Below, in pieces: positions 41,201 to 49,200 of a stretch of 64,000 nucleotides of DNA (the first letter of the stretch is position 1; each line of letters begins with the position of its first letter). A program made the position numbers and the translations under genes. Location of the stretch: the NCBI RefSeq assembly GCF_024495425.1, contig NZ_JANHJR010000002.1, positions 434,001 to 498,000 of the forward strand. Reading direction: 5' to 3'. The stretch comes from Haloarchaeobius litoreus (lineage in GTDB: Archaea > Halobacteriota > Halobacteria > Halobacteriales > Natrialbaceae). Under the pieces are notes generated by a model. It ran no database searches and had not been told where the DNA came from. It saw only the letters and a program-made list of their open reading frames with translations.

Positions 41201-43530
41201 GACGGTGCGTGCAGGAACTCGCCGGTGTCGTCGGTGTCGTCCGGGTGGAGGTCCTCGACGTAGCCCCACGCGCCGACGTGGATGCCCGCCGAGCTCTCCG
41301 GCAGCGGCACCGACGGCGAGACCTGCTCGGTGCTGGGTTCGCTCACGAGGTCGTTGCCACCCGATAGGAGCCCTTCGACGTACGTCTGGTCGATCTCCGG
41401 TGCCGCGTACTCCGCCGATTCGAACAGCTCGCTCACGTCGTCGTTCCCGCCGAAGTCGAACCCGGTGTCCCCGGCGAGGCCCGTGCCGTCGGTGACGTCG
41501 CTCGCATCCTTCCGTCGGATGCCGTCACGGGCGTCGTCTCGCGCGTCGGTCTCACCGGCGTCGTTCCGTCCGTCGGCGTCGTCCGACACTTCCGCGCTGG
41601 CCCCGTCATCATCGTCGCCGCCCGCCTCCGACCGGGGGCTCTCCGGTGGCCACTCGGGGAACTCACCCGGCGGAACGTACGCGTCGGTGTCCTGCCAGAC
41701 GTTCTCGCCGCCGTCCCGGTAGGTGACCGGCTCCGGCTGGTACCAGTTCCCCTGGTCGTGTCGATGTTCGGCGAGCCGTCGCGTCGCCAGCGAGGTCTCC
41801 CAGGCGTCGAAACGGTGACTGGCGAGGTCGAGCGTGCCGCGGACCAGGCGGTCGATGGTGTCGTCGCCGCGTGACTGGAGGTAGCGCAGGCTGTGGCCGA
41901 CCTGTTCGAGCCGCGGGTCGTCGTTCGCGTCGACGCTCCCGAGGTCGAACGGCGTCTGGAGCCGGCCCGGGTGGTAGTCGTCGAAGATGTCCGGCGCGGT
42001 CACGGGGTCGAGGAAGTCGTTGACGCTGGCGATGCCGTCGTCGAACGACTCGTTCTCCAGTTCGAGCAGCACCGAGCTCACGAACTCGGAGGCGCTGTCG
42101 AGGGTCGCCTGCCCGTCGAGGAAGAACGTCCGGAGCGCGGCCGAGTGGTGGGCGCGCATGAGGCTGAACCGGAACAGGTGGTGGGCGAGCGAGCGCAGCA
42201 CCGCGGGGTTCTCGTCGTAGCGGGCGTCGCTCCCGAGGCGGTGGAGGACGTCGAGCTTCTCGAAGCGGGCGCGGCGCTGGCGCATCGCGTAGTACTGCCA
42301 CACCCGCGGCCCCTCGTAGCTGAACGTCTCCGGTGTCCCCCAGAGGTCGCTCGGTGCCATCCCCTGTCGGTAGATCGGCGTCTCCGGGCGGTAGTTCGCC
42401 AGCGGTCTGTCCCCGTCGACCAGCGAGTAGGCGGGGTCGCCGATGTTCTCGAGCGTCGCGTGCTCGGTGAACAGGGGCACCTCCTCGCCGTCGTCGTCCA
42501 CGTGCGAGCGGTGGAAGTTCGTGGTGACCCGCTGGGGGTTCGTCCTGGTCCCGCCGTGGCCACCGCCGCCGACGAAGCCGTCCAGGTCGTCCCGGTCGAT
42601 GAGGTCGACCGTCTCCTCCCCGGTCACGTCGAGGTACGTCTCCTTCTTGAACTCGTTCGAGAGCGAGCCGTCGTCGTCGTACTCGAGCTGCGTGCCCATC
42701 TTCCGGACCGTGTCGTAGTCCTCGGTGAGCAGCGCGCGCAGGTGGTCCTGTACGCCGGCATCGACCACCGGGACCACGTCGTCCTCGTTGTCGAGGTCCT
42801 GGAACAGCAGGTTCGTGACGCGGACGTCGAGCGCGCTCACGTCGACGGCCTCGCCGGTCAGCGCGTTCTCGACCGCGCTCCGGATGATGTCGCGGTGTTT
42901 CTGGAGGGCCTTCGAGCGGTTGGTGCCGAGGGTGACCTCGTCGTTCCAGTTCGCGGTCTCGCCCTCCTCGTCGTCTGGGCGGACGAACGTCCCCGTCGCG
43001 GGGTTCCACTCCCACTCCATGATGCGGAAGTTCGTCATCGTCTGCTTGACCACGTCCGCGATCTGCTCGTCGGTCGCGTCGACGAGCGCACCGGCAAGGC
43101 TGTCGTTGTCCCGTCGACCGACGAGCGCCTCCATCACGGTATCCTCGTACATGTCGAGCACGTCCAGCGTAAACGACTTCGCGCCGTCCTCGCCGGGGGT
43201 CTGTCCCAGGCCGACGCCGGTCGTGTCGAGGCCGAGCAGGTTCGCCAGCGAGCCGTCGTGGGCGAGGTAGCGCCGCGACTGGTAGCCGTTGGCCGTCGCG
43301 GTCATCGAGAGGATCTCGCTCAGCTCGGTCGTCGTCCCGGCCCGGCCGACGTGCGGAACCGCCGGAATCGAGCGGCTGTTCGACCGCGTCGCGCCCGTCG
43401 CCCAGGCGTCGCGGAACGTCCGCAGCCAGCGGTCCAGATGGCCGGGGTCGTCGGGCGTGCCGACGAGCTCGTCGTCGCGGACACCGATGCCGAAGGGCGG
43501 CAGCTCGTTCCCCTCGTCGTCCATGCTCAT
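35215..43530 (-). CDS. 2771-aa giant protein, centre of the operon
   Basis: Soluble and acidic, without signal peptide. In order: a helical N-terminal region with HLFRFSLMRAHHSAALRTFF (about 450); an Asp-rich linker (about 630-670); a block HAPSLEQATTAAVLRGGH ... GQPLGALLGYRFERGLHE (about 780-835); ESVHQFTQGNYSRATGSLEA (about 963); three tandem copies of a beta domain (about 1090-1495) opening SVTDVGFEPDVVVFTA and closing CYRVWP; Ig- or carboxypeptidase-regulatory-like beta segments (about 1750-1930); then a long helical part ending with GFLVDDWREAVPKTEEKTGV and PQSILLAVPPADG. I recall several of these phrases in large bacterial proteins of unknown function. No ATPase, nuclease or protease motif seen. 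Confidence 0.82.
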   Translation of the reverse strand: MSMDDEGNELPPFGIGVRDDELVGTPDDPGHLDRWLRTFRDAWATGATRSNSRSIPAVPHVGRAGTTTELSEILSMTATANGYQSRRYLAHDGSLANLLGLDTTGVGLGQTPGEDGAKSFTLDVLDMYEDTVMEALVGRRDNDSLAGALVDATDEQIADVVKQTMTNFRIMEWEWNPATGTFVRPDDEEGETANWNDEVTLGTNRSKALQKHRDIIRSAVENALTGEAVDVSALDVRVTNLLFQDLDNEDDVVPVVDAGVQDHLRALLTEDYDTVRKMGTQLEYDDDGSLSNEFKKETYLDVTGEETVDLIDRDDLDGFVGGGGHGGTRTNPQRVTTNFHRSHVDDDGEEVPLFTEHATLENIGDPAYSLVDGDRPLANYRPETPIYRQGMAPSDLWGTPETFSYEGPRVWQYYAMRQRRARFEKLDVLHRLGSDARYDENPAVLRSLAHHLFRFSLMRAHHSAALRTFFLDGQATLDSASEFVSSVLLELENESFDDGIASVNDFLDPVTAPDIFDDYHPGRLQTPFDLGSVDANDDPRLEQVGHSLRYLQSRGDDTIDRLVRGTLDLASHRFDAWETSLATRRLAEHRHDQGNWYQPEPVTYRDGGENVWQDTDAYVPPGEFPEWPPESPRSEAGGDDDDGASAEVSDDADGRNDAGETDARDDARDGIRRKDASDVTDGTGLAGDTGFDFGGNDDVSELFESAEYAAPEIDQTYVEGLLSGGNDLVSEPSTEQVSPSVPLPESSAGIHVGAWGYVEDLHPDDTDDTGEFLHAPSLEQATTAAVLRGGHRAFENEDEGHLSAVDLSAGRARIAKQLLEGVREGQPLGALLGYRFERGLHEAGEQQYIQNFRQAYPTFTGTLGGPASSGEAARSDVVDGYRLYRSLTFDDATHTVDPRPPRRPEAEARPDVDAYADLQGEHGLPSLSNDAVLGALWHLFEAVDAVRDTLTAESVHQFTQGNYSRATGSLEALANGNTVPEPQVLDTPRTSVGLTHRLLVTFGDADGATTPTAWTDDTAFTHPRVDAVGPGDGPDDETAPAVPAVDANGAFPLQTRSGAEPNLDAWVGELLPDPADVGCEAAYRWTEEREFTAGSFRTPASDGRVSVTDVGFEPDVVVFTASVAAAGPGEKTQADDTAPTVHGWGHGSAKRGTDGSLTQQSVSAVYDTETGTTVGTADTDDALHLSFAGDDGDSVRGTVSETTTDGFEFDVTVQGTDRAVSVDYLALSVTDPGLVSVGHLETQSGSSTEPLGIDADTVVLTATDAVDASALGTQGATTAATGGSVGLSYGQATTGGNGLTQHALSLSQDPSGGTAASGTAREDRVVHLDGDWSLSCTGLGTDLQLNAVSTGSAPRPVTYVAIESPPDEPTPEVGVLADGENTLASDSRPGAIEFVALPGVTDTDMKAGTAVSLTDATTGLGHGLTTGVGRQRAMADTVTDGTVAAPSGAGSVVDIPTGPNASVTVEVKSVRDGSFTVEFTEGTPADCLVCYRVWPAEPVEREFVADTTLTFDELLLSPLDAVAFSKEGEDQARTQLEQRLAYYLRRNRETKPTTADTGHPPIPADATVDLRFREDGGARVSAADFLELVRTVRDTLADGRPATADDLAHPAEQTGPGYDEQTFAELHGRGDAAAAALADVTALVDNRRELLDPDVDPTDAKETPEGERDEPTVTEQVEHVQDAVAEFRAQVPVSGVEEACTQVDDATAADGDVLTTELERLLRALPAGPTDPKDVREELTVQALAGRTLRCETDLDEVASLDVTVLGDTGADVVATGLPVQYVEQRTVQTDADGVFTVDIDCHGCTPGAPFLVVASSGGTVVYSERGRFVEPRSVHVVDPDTGGDTDRDLTGLADVPPGAETPITVTVTSDQAGDETTAFDTTVSTTTQDDGRFGVTLDASDVAPGTAFSVTATDGDGDTVYTADGHVRNPAYDVDLRTLFEGLTLLPTLCWLGSARPALDPDAYDSPAGALQSRLSNDTDWPAITAEADLVRNWKAEVDARSTGSRPAGPALDVSDDDVAVLAELTDLSALDLRALADTLATALEPLAATGLVDAVDVTGGEDRVDDARFWPTADHERLARVRTALAQLLRNPADRDRDDELLRFAAEFVASVERVESQAARASFVHLLVLFEESQWAAVAFDDAVDDPAAFLERLRRFVHYPETATDADRSGLDADLAALAAYYRDIDGLPGHRQAVQRAKALRDVLDRNEVERRMRSPDYDIAVDTTDRILALLDELPDCRDEHAAERVFEAIEEPLDELEHVDHVRPTERAVKPMVEALERLREAVDDSEPWSRFERFDERFEDVEAELGVDGRESSDATPSTEFVAVCGALRTTIDRYEEHAGQQGTAPVFRPVDARNGFDGWWRSTTGSLATEVDTELAPLAAVARSTRLDETFRHCVLETLRIPLLRASYFGVYASSPRSATGGRPEDERTLVAQARGVSDRLHARLDEAGEHADAVTALVPGAADNAAAATTLSGGAAESATVTEAAEHELDRLTALFGEGFVVLPPLSPPNQAELSKTFATTHTDELLSTAAPMETESWLQRAARVRDRPANLQQTFSYAEMVSGRLLRDDLRVGQLPYRETDDWVGIDGLDETPERGQVSMVTTFPTRYHADHPIAPSPGDADGTPGAQVAGFLVDDWREAVPKTEEKTGVAVNYDDPSTEPPQSILLAVPPADGGDSPWSEDLLLRTILESVDLAKLRGVDLNVVGKPRSDPKQRVLGQLLPAITLPHNTRDVPDSPTVDLDLDRWLADDLAGGDGGGGA

Positions 43531-46139
43531 CGGAAGATCCCCCCGCTGGAGTCCTCGTCGTCGTCGTCACGCGGCCGTTTCCCGCGCCGACCCCCGCCGC
43601 CGTCCGGGTCGATGGCACGGCCGTCCGCGTCGGTCTCGACGGACGAGGCGGCCAGCTCCTCCCGGGAGTAGTTCTCGTTCAGCTCGTCGGTCGAGAGGAC
43701 GCTCGACGCCTCGTCCGGCGAGTAGTGCGTCGCCATCTCTGACGCCGAGAAGACCCGTCGCGTCTCGGCGGGTTCGAACGTCCGCGCGAGGTACGCGTCG
43801 GGGATCTCGTCCCTGGCGTCCTCGGGACGGTACGTCCGACGGAACTCCTCGGACGAGCCGGTCGTGTAGTCGTACGCCGGGTCGTTCCCGCGCAGGGTGG
43901 TCTCGGACGCCTCTTCGCTGGACCCGCCGTCCGAACCGCCGATGCGGATGTCCCCGATGGACCAGCCGTCCCGGTCGTCGGCCGCCTCGGCGATGCTCAC
44001 GCCGCCGCCGACGGACACGTGGTCGTCGCCGGTCTCGATGCCGTCGAGCGCGCCGCCGCCGGCCCAGAGCCGTGCGTCGCTGTCCGGGTCGCTGACGGTC
44101 GCCGGGAGGAAGCCGTACGGCTGTCGGCCGGCCCGGAGCGTCGGCAGCGGTCCGCCGGCGCGGACGTACTCGATGAAGTGCCGCCGGTAGGCCTCGTACC
44201 AGCCTGCGGGGTCGTCGCCCCGGAACCACGTCGAGATATCGGGGTCGTCGAGCTGGTCGAACAGCGGTGGCGTCGCGTCGGAATCGTCGAAGCGGTTGGG
44301 TCGGAGCATTGTCTGGATGTAGTAGCCGAGCGTGCCGGACCAGAGCGCGGAGTTGGCGTGCCAGGCGTCGAGCTGGTCGGTCGCGTCGGCGTCGGCGACG
44401 TGGGCGAACACGTGGTCGTCGTCGCCGAGCGAGGACGGGTCGACGGCCAGCGCGCGGGCGAGCACGTCGCCGTCGGTCATGTCGCCGTGTTCGACCAGCG
44501 GCGCGCCGGCGTCGACGTCGACGGTGTCCTCGGGGTCCTCGCCCGAGTGGTAGCCGGAGGGTCGGTCGGCGTTGTTCGTCGGTGTCCCCTGCGGGACCAG
44601 CGAGAGTCCGTTCGTGTACTGTTGTGCGGCGAGGAGCTCGCGGAGCTGGCGTGCGGACTCGTCGGCGTCCATCGTCGCCTTCACGCCGGTCACGACGAGC
44701 TGCTCGAACCAGCCCTCGTCGAGGGGCCGGTCGCCGCCCGGGTGGACGTCCGCGGGCGTGATGCGCAGCGCCATGCCGGCGCGTTCGGCGGCCGCGAAGT
44801 CGACGAGCCAGTCGATGCCCGCCTCGGTCCGGGTCCCCTCGGGCGTGTCGGCGACGGCCTGCGTGGCGACCGCCATGGCGTCGGGGTCCGGGCCGACCCG
44901 GAGCGGCTCCCGTATCGCGCCGCCGTGGACGAGGAACGTCTCGCGGGTGTCGCCCTCGCCGTCGTAGTCGTCGTCGGCCGTCCAGACGCCGTAGACGAGC
45001 CACTCGTCGGGCAGCAGCCGGGCGACGGGAGCACGAGTCCACGAGCCCGGCCGGCCGTCTGGGTCGGGGAACGCGAGCGCACCGACGCTCTCGGCGGTCT
45101 CCGACCCGTCGAGCAGCGTCATCCAGTCGTGACTGCCGTCCACGTCGGGCCGGAGCGCGTGGACGACGTACTTCGCCCGCTCGCGACCGAAGCGCTCGAC
45201 GAGCTGGCCCCACGCCCGCGTCCGGATGGCGCGCTTTCGCTCGGCCGGGTCGTCGGGGTAGCCGCTGTCGGGGAGTTCGACGAGCATGGCCACCAGCTCG
45301 TCCTGACGCTCTGCAGGCAGGTTCGTCGAGAGTTCCCGTGGGACGGGCGTCTCGACGGTCGCGTACCAGACGTACGCCCAGAAGTTCTGGCCCCACGTGC
45401 GCTCGGCGTCGGTGAGCTGTGGCTCGTGGCTGTCCTCGTGGATGCGGTCGGGGTACACGCGGACGAGCAGGTCGTCCTCGACGAACCGCGTCTCCAGTCG
45501 GACCGGCAGGAGCGCGATGGGCTCGTCCGACAGCGTCGACACGGTGTCGTCGACGGAATCGAGGAACTGCTGTACCCTCCCGGTGTTCGTCTGCGTGTAG
45601 CTCCCGTCGTCCTGCTCGGCGTACTGGTCGTTCAGTCGGTCCTCCACCGCGTCGCGCTTCGCCCGCGCCGCGGACACGAGTCGCCGGACGACCACCCGGA
45701 GGTGGCCGGCCATCGCGCGGTCGTCGGCTGCCGCGAGCGTCGCGACCGTCTCGGCCGCCGGCGTGTGGTCGCTCGCGCCCGTGACGAACCGTTCGAGGTC
45801 GTCGACGAGTGCCGAGAGCGAGCCGTCGCCCGAGCCGGTCCGGTTCGCGGACGACTCGTAGGCGCGTGCGGCGGCGAAGAAGTCCCCGTCCTCGTCGAGC
45901 AACGGCTCGCCGAGGTACGAGAGCTCCGAGCGGCGCACCGGGACCGTGTAGTTCGGGCCAGGGCCGGGCTCGAGGAACCGGGTCGCCGCGCGCTCGACCG
46001 GCGTCGGGTCCGCGCTGCCGCCGTGCTTGCGTGCCTCCGCGAACTCGGCCACGGTCGAGAGCAGGTGACTCGCGCGCGTCAGCTCGTCCTCGGCTGTCCG
46101 GAGGGCGTCGCGCACGTCGGCGACGCTCGCCTCGCTCAT
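43527..46139 (-). CDS. 870-aa giant-operon protein
   Basis: N-terminal helical region (RDALRTAEDELTRASHLLST at about 10), then PIALLPVRLETRFVEDDLLV and RVYPDRIHEDSHEPQLTDAE (about 208-250) and YVRAGGPLPTLRAGRQPYGF (about 658-678), phrases I recall from bacterial proteins that accompany homologues of the 2771-aa protein. The C-terminal 60 residues repeat a short unit of the form Phe/Tyr-Ser-x-x-Glu (VFSASEMATHYSPDEASSVL, then STDELNENYSREELA) and end in an acidic and Gly/Arg tail. No TM segment or catalytic motif. The start overlaps a 24-aa microORF, and the stop overlaps the next start (ATGA). Confidence 0.8.
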   Translation of the reverse strand: MSEASVADVRDALRTAEDELTRASHLLSTVAEFAEARKHGGSADPTPVERAATRFLEPGPGPNYTVPVRRSELSYLGEPLLDEDGDFFAAARAYESSANRTGSGDGSLSALVDDLERFVTGASDHTPAAETVATLAAADDRAMAGHLRVVVRRLVSAARAKRDAVEDRLNDQYAEQDDGSYTQTNTGRVQQFLDSVDDTVSTLSDEPIALLPVRLETRFVEDDLLVRVYPDRIHEDSHEPQLTDAERTWGQNFWAYVWYATVETPVPRELSTNLPAERQDELVAMLVELPDSGYPDDPAERKRAIRTRAWGQLVERFGRERAKYVVHALRPDVDGSHDWMTLLDGSETAESVGALAFPDPDGRPGSWTRAPVARLLPDEWLVYGVWTADDDYDGEGDTRETFLVHGGAIREPLRVGPDPDAMAVATQAVADTPEGTRTEAGIDWLVDFAAAERAGMALRITPADVHPGGDRPLDEGWFEQLVVTGVKATMDADESARQLRELLAAQQYTNGLSLVPQGTPTNNADRPSGYHSGEDPEDTVDVDAGAPLVEHGDMTDGDVLARALAVDPSSLGDDDHVFAHVADADATDQLDAWHANSALWSGTLGYYIQTMLRPNRFDDSDATPPLFDQLDDPDISTWFRGDDPAGWYEAYRRHFIEYVRAGGPLPTLRAGRQPYGFLPATVSDPDSDARLWAGGGALDGIETGDDHVSVGGGVSIAEAADDRDGWSIGDIRIGGSDGGSSEEASETTLRGNDPAYDYTTGSSEEFRRTYRPEDARDEIPDAYLARTFEPAETRRVFSASEMATHYSPDEASSVLSTDELNENYSREELAASSVETDADGRAIDPDGGGGRRGKRPRDDDDEDSSGGIFR

Positions 46140-46210
46140 GGCGCACCCCCGCTGGCTGCCGTCGGTCGGGAACTACGCCGCGTCGCCGTCGTCGTCTGTC
46201 GTTCGTGCAT
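46136..46210 (-). CDS. 24-aa microORF coupled to the 870-aa gene
   Basis: ATG 46208-46210; product MHERQTTTATRRSSRPTAAS plus GGAP. Its TGA overlaps the ATG of the 870-aa gene (ATGA). It lies after the only sizeable gap in the operon (68 bp), and neither a ribosome-binding site nor a TATA box is visible before it, so the support is weaker than for the other microORFs. Confidence 0.35.
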   Translation of the reverse strand: MHERQTTTATRRSSRPTAASGGAP

Positions 46211-46278
46211 GAAAATCGGAGTCGGTCGCTGTCCGTGGGTCGTCGTCGCGCCCGCCCGCCCAGCGTCGGCCGTCGGGG

Positions 46279-49200
46279 TCACTGGTCGGCCACCTCGGCG
46301 GAGAGCAGGTCGTCGGCGTGGATGGCCACGCGGACGGGCCGCTGCCACGTGATGCGGGCCATGTGGGCGCTGTTACGGCCCCACTCGGCCCGCGCGTTCG
46401 CGAGCTCGGGGTACTGCTCGACGAGGTCCGGGTGGTTCGTCGTCCAGTTGCTTACCTGCCCGTCGGTCACCCGCCAGGTGTTCGACTCGTTGCCGCCGGC
46501 TCCGGGCGGGCCGTCCCAGAGGTCGACGTAGGTGACGAGCTCGTCGATGTCGCCCGGGCCGGCGTCGTCGCCGACCAGGTGGTTCCACGAGAGCCCGTTC
46601 CAGGGCGTCGAGCCGCCCTCGCCGGTCAGTGCGCCGGTGTCCAGCGGCGTCCCGTCGCTGTTCGGGGCACCGGGTGCCGTCACGCCGTTGGGGACGGTCC
46701 CGCGGTCGCCGGCCTCGCCAGCGTCCAGCCCGAAGCGCGTCTCGCCCATCGGCTCCTCGAAGACGAAGAACCAGCCGGGGTCGTCGACCTCGGGGTCGCC
46801 GACGGCGTCGCTCGGCGAGAGGTCGAAGCCGAGGAAGCGGATGTCGGGGTCGAGCTTGCCCTGGAAGATGGGGAACTTCACGCCCGTCACCTCGCCGTTC
46901 TGGACGGCCTCCGGGGTGACGTGGCCGACCTCGCTCAGCTTCGGCGAGCGGCCGGCGCGGTCGTCGTTGGCCTCGTCGGCGTCGCTCGCCTCGTCGGGGT
47001 ACGACTCGACCATGTAGACGCTCGTGTCGGGGAACCGCCGGAGCAGCTCGCCGCGGATGACGAGCACGACGCGGCCCTCGGGCTCGTCCGCGTCCTCCTT
47101 CCAGTCGCCGGCCCGTGTCCCCTGGCGGCCGGACTCGTGCTGGTTCCCGCCGAGTTCGTCCCGCCAGGTGTGCATGTCTGCGATGTCCGGTCGGTCGTCG
47201 GCGGTCGAGAGCGGGTTGTGCGCCTTGTCCCAGAACGTGTCGAAGTACGTTCCCTTCCGGTCGGTCGGGAAGCGTCTCCAGAGCAGCTCGCGGGCGAACT
47301 CGTGGTTGGCACCGGCGAGGAACGCCTCGACGAACGCAGGGTCCGTCGCCAGCGCACCGACGGAGTCCCGCGGGATGTCCGCGACGCCGGGCATGAGGTA
47401 CTCCTGCGAGAGCGACTCCAGCACGTCGGCCATCGGGTCCGGGAACTCCGGAGCCCAGCGCACCGGCTCGATGGGGTCCGGCCGCTTCGACAGCTCGTCT
47501 GCGAGCTCGCCCGCCGCCGTCACCCCCGACAGCACGGTCTCGGTGATGGTGATGTCGGGGTCGACGTGGTCGAGGATCTGCTCGGGCTGCGTGCGGTCGT
47601 ACGTCCGGCCGAACTGGACCGCGCCCTCGCGGCCGGCCGGCGTCTGGAGCATCTCGGGACCGACCCGGAGCGAGGTCCGGAGCCGCTGGAGCCGGTCGAG
47701 CACCGCCTGCATCTCGCGGGCCGCGTGGTCGACGCGGGTGACGAGGTCGCCGACCTCGACCGAGTCCGGTCCGGCCTCGGGTGTCGCCGGGTCGACGGTA
47801 CCGGACCCGAGGTCGGAGCGTGCGGGGTCGAGTCCGCGCTCCTCCAGCGCGGTGACGACCTCCGCGAGCGCGTCGACGGCCGACCGGTGGTCCGCCCGGA
47901 GTCCCTCGACGAACGCCACACGGTCGTCCGAAACCTGGGTCGGCGTCGCGTCGGGTGCGGTACTGCGGAGGTTGTCGAAGCTGCGGACCAGCGCGTCGAA
48001 CGTGTTCGTCTCGACCGCGTCGGCGTGGGCCGCCACGGTCGTCGGTGCCGGCGCGCTCGTCCGTTCGTCGGTCGGGTCCAGCCGGACCGAGAGCGACCGG
48101 ATGGCCACCATCGCGGTCGCCGCGTGGTCGATGCTGCTGCCGACCTGCACGTCGACCTTCCGCACCGCGAACGCCCGCGGCGTCGCCGGCGTCACGTTCG
48201 AGAGGTCGATGCGCCGGAGGTCCACCTCCGGCAGGTCGCCCGCCCAGCTGCCGAGCCTGGCGACCCGGGCGAGCTCCGGGGTGACCACGTCGACACCCGT
48301 CGGGAACTGCGCGGGGACGTGGCGCGACTCGCCGGGCAGCGCGATGCCGTCGTCCGGCGCGGTGGCGGGCGACTCGGTCGACACCGAGCCCTCCATGGTG
48401 CCGGACATCGCCTGCCACTGGGTCCCGCCCTGGGCGACCCCCGGCTGCGTGGACCGGGTCCCGTCGACGACCGGTCCGATGCCGCCGCCGGCACCGCCAC
48501 CCAGGCCGCCACCTTCGCCGTCACCGCCACCCCAGCCGCCGACCTCGGTCCATGGGTCGTCGCCGCCCGGTCCGGGACCGACGCCGGCGTACTGGCCGTC
48601 GTCGATAACGCCATCACCGAGGCCGGGGGACGCCTCGACACCGACCAGGTCGTCGAGCGTGCCGACCCGCTGGCGGAGCCCGCTCTTCAGGTCGGCGGGC
48701 TGGACGGTCTTGGCCTCGAAGTCGGCGGCCATCGAGCTGGCGGTCAGGCTCCCGTCCCGGACCGACACGTTCGCGTTGCGGAGCAGCGGTCCCGTCGGCC
48801 GCGAGAGCCGGCGGAACGTCGGGGAGAGCACCGTCGACGGGAAGTCGACCATGTCCTCGAACTCGCTCTTGAACGAGCGCAGCGCGTCGACCGTGGCGTC
48901 GCTGCCCGTCGTCCCGACGGTGCGGTGCAGCGGCTGCGTGAACTGCAGGAGCCGCGCCGGGTTCTTCTCGCCGGCGAGGCCGACGGAGTTGACCAGCCGG
49001 TCGTGGATGTGCGTGCTCGCGGCACGGGCGAGCTGTCCGCCCGCGAGCTTCCGGTTGACGGCGTCGAGCTCGCCGACCTGGTCCCAGGCGCGGGCGGCGT
49101 AGTCCTCCTGGTTCTCGCGGATGGCCTCGGCACCCAGCCCGGCGGCGATGCGGTACTGGAGCGTCGCGTTCAGCTGGGTGAACCACCCGGTGTCCGTCGG

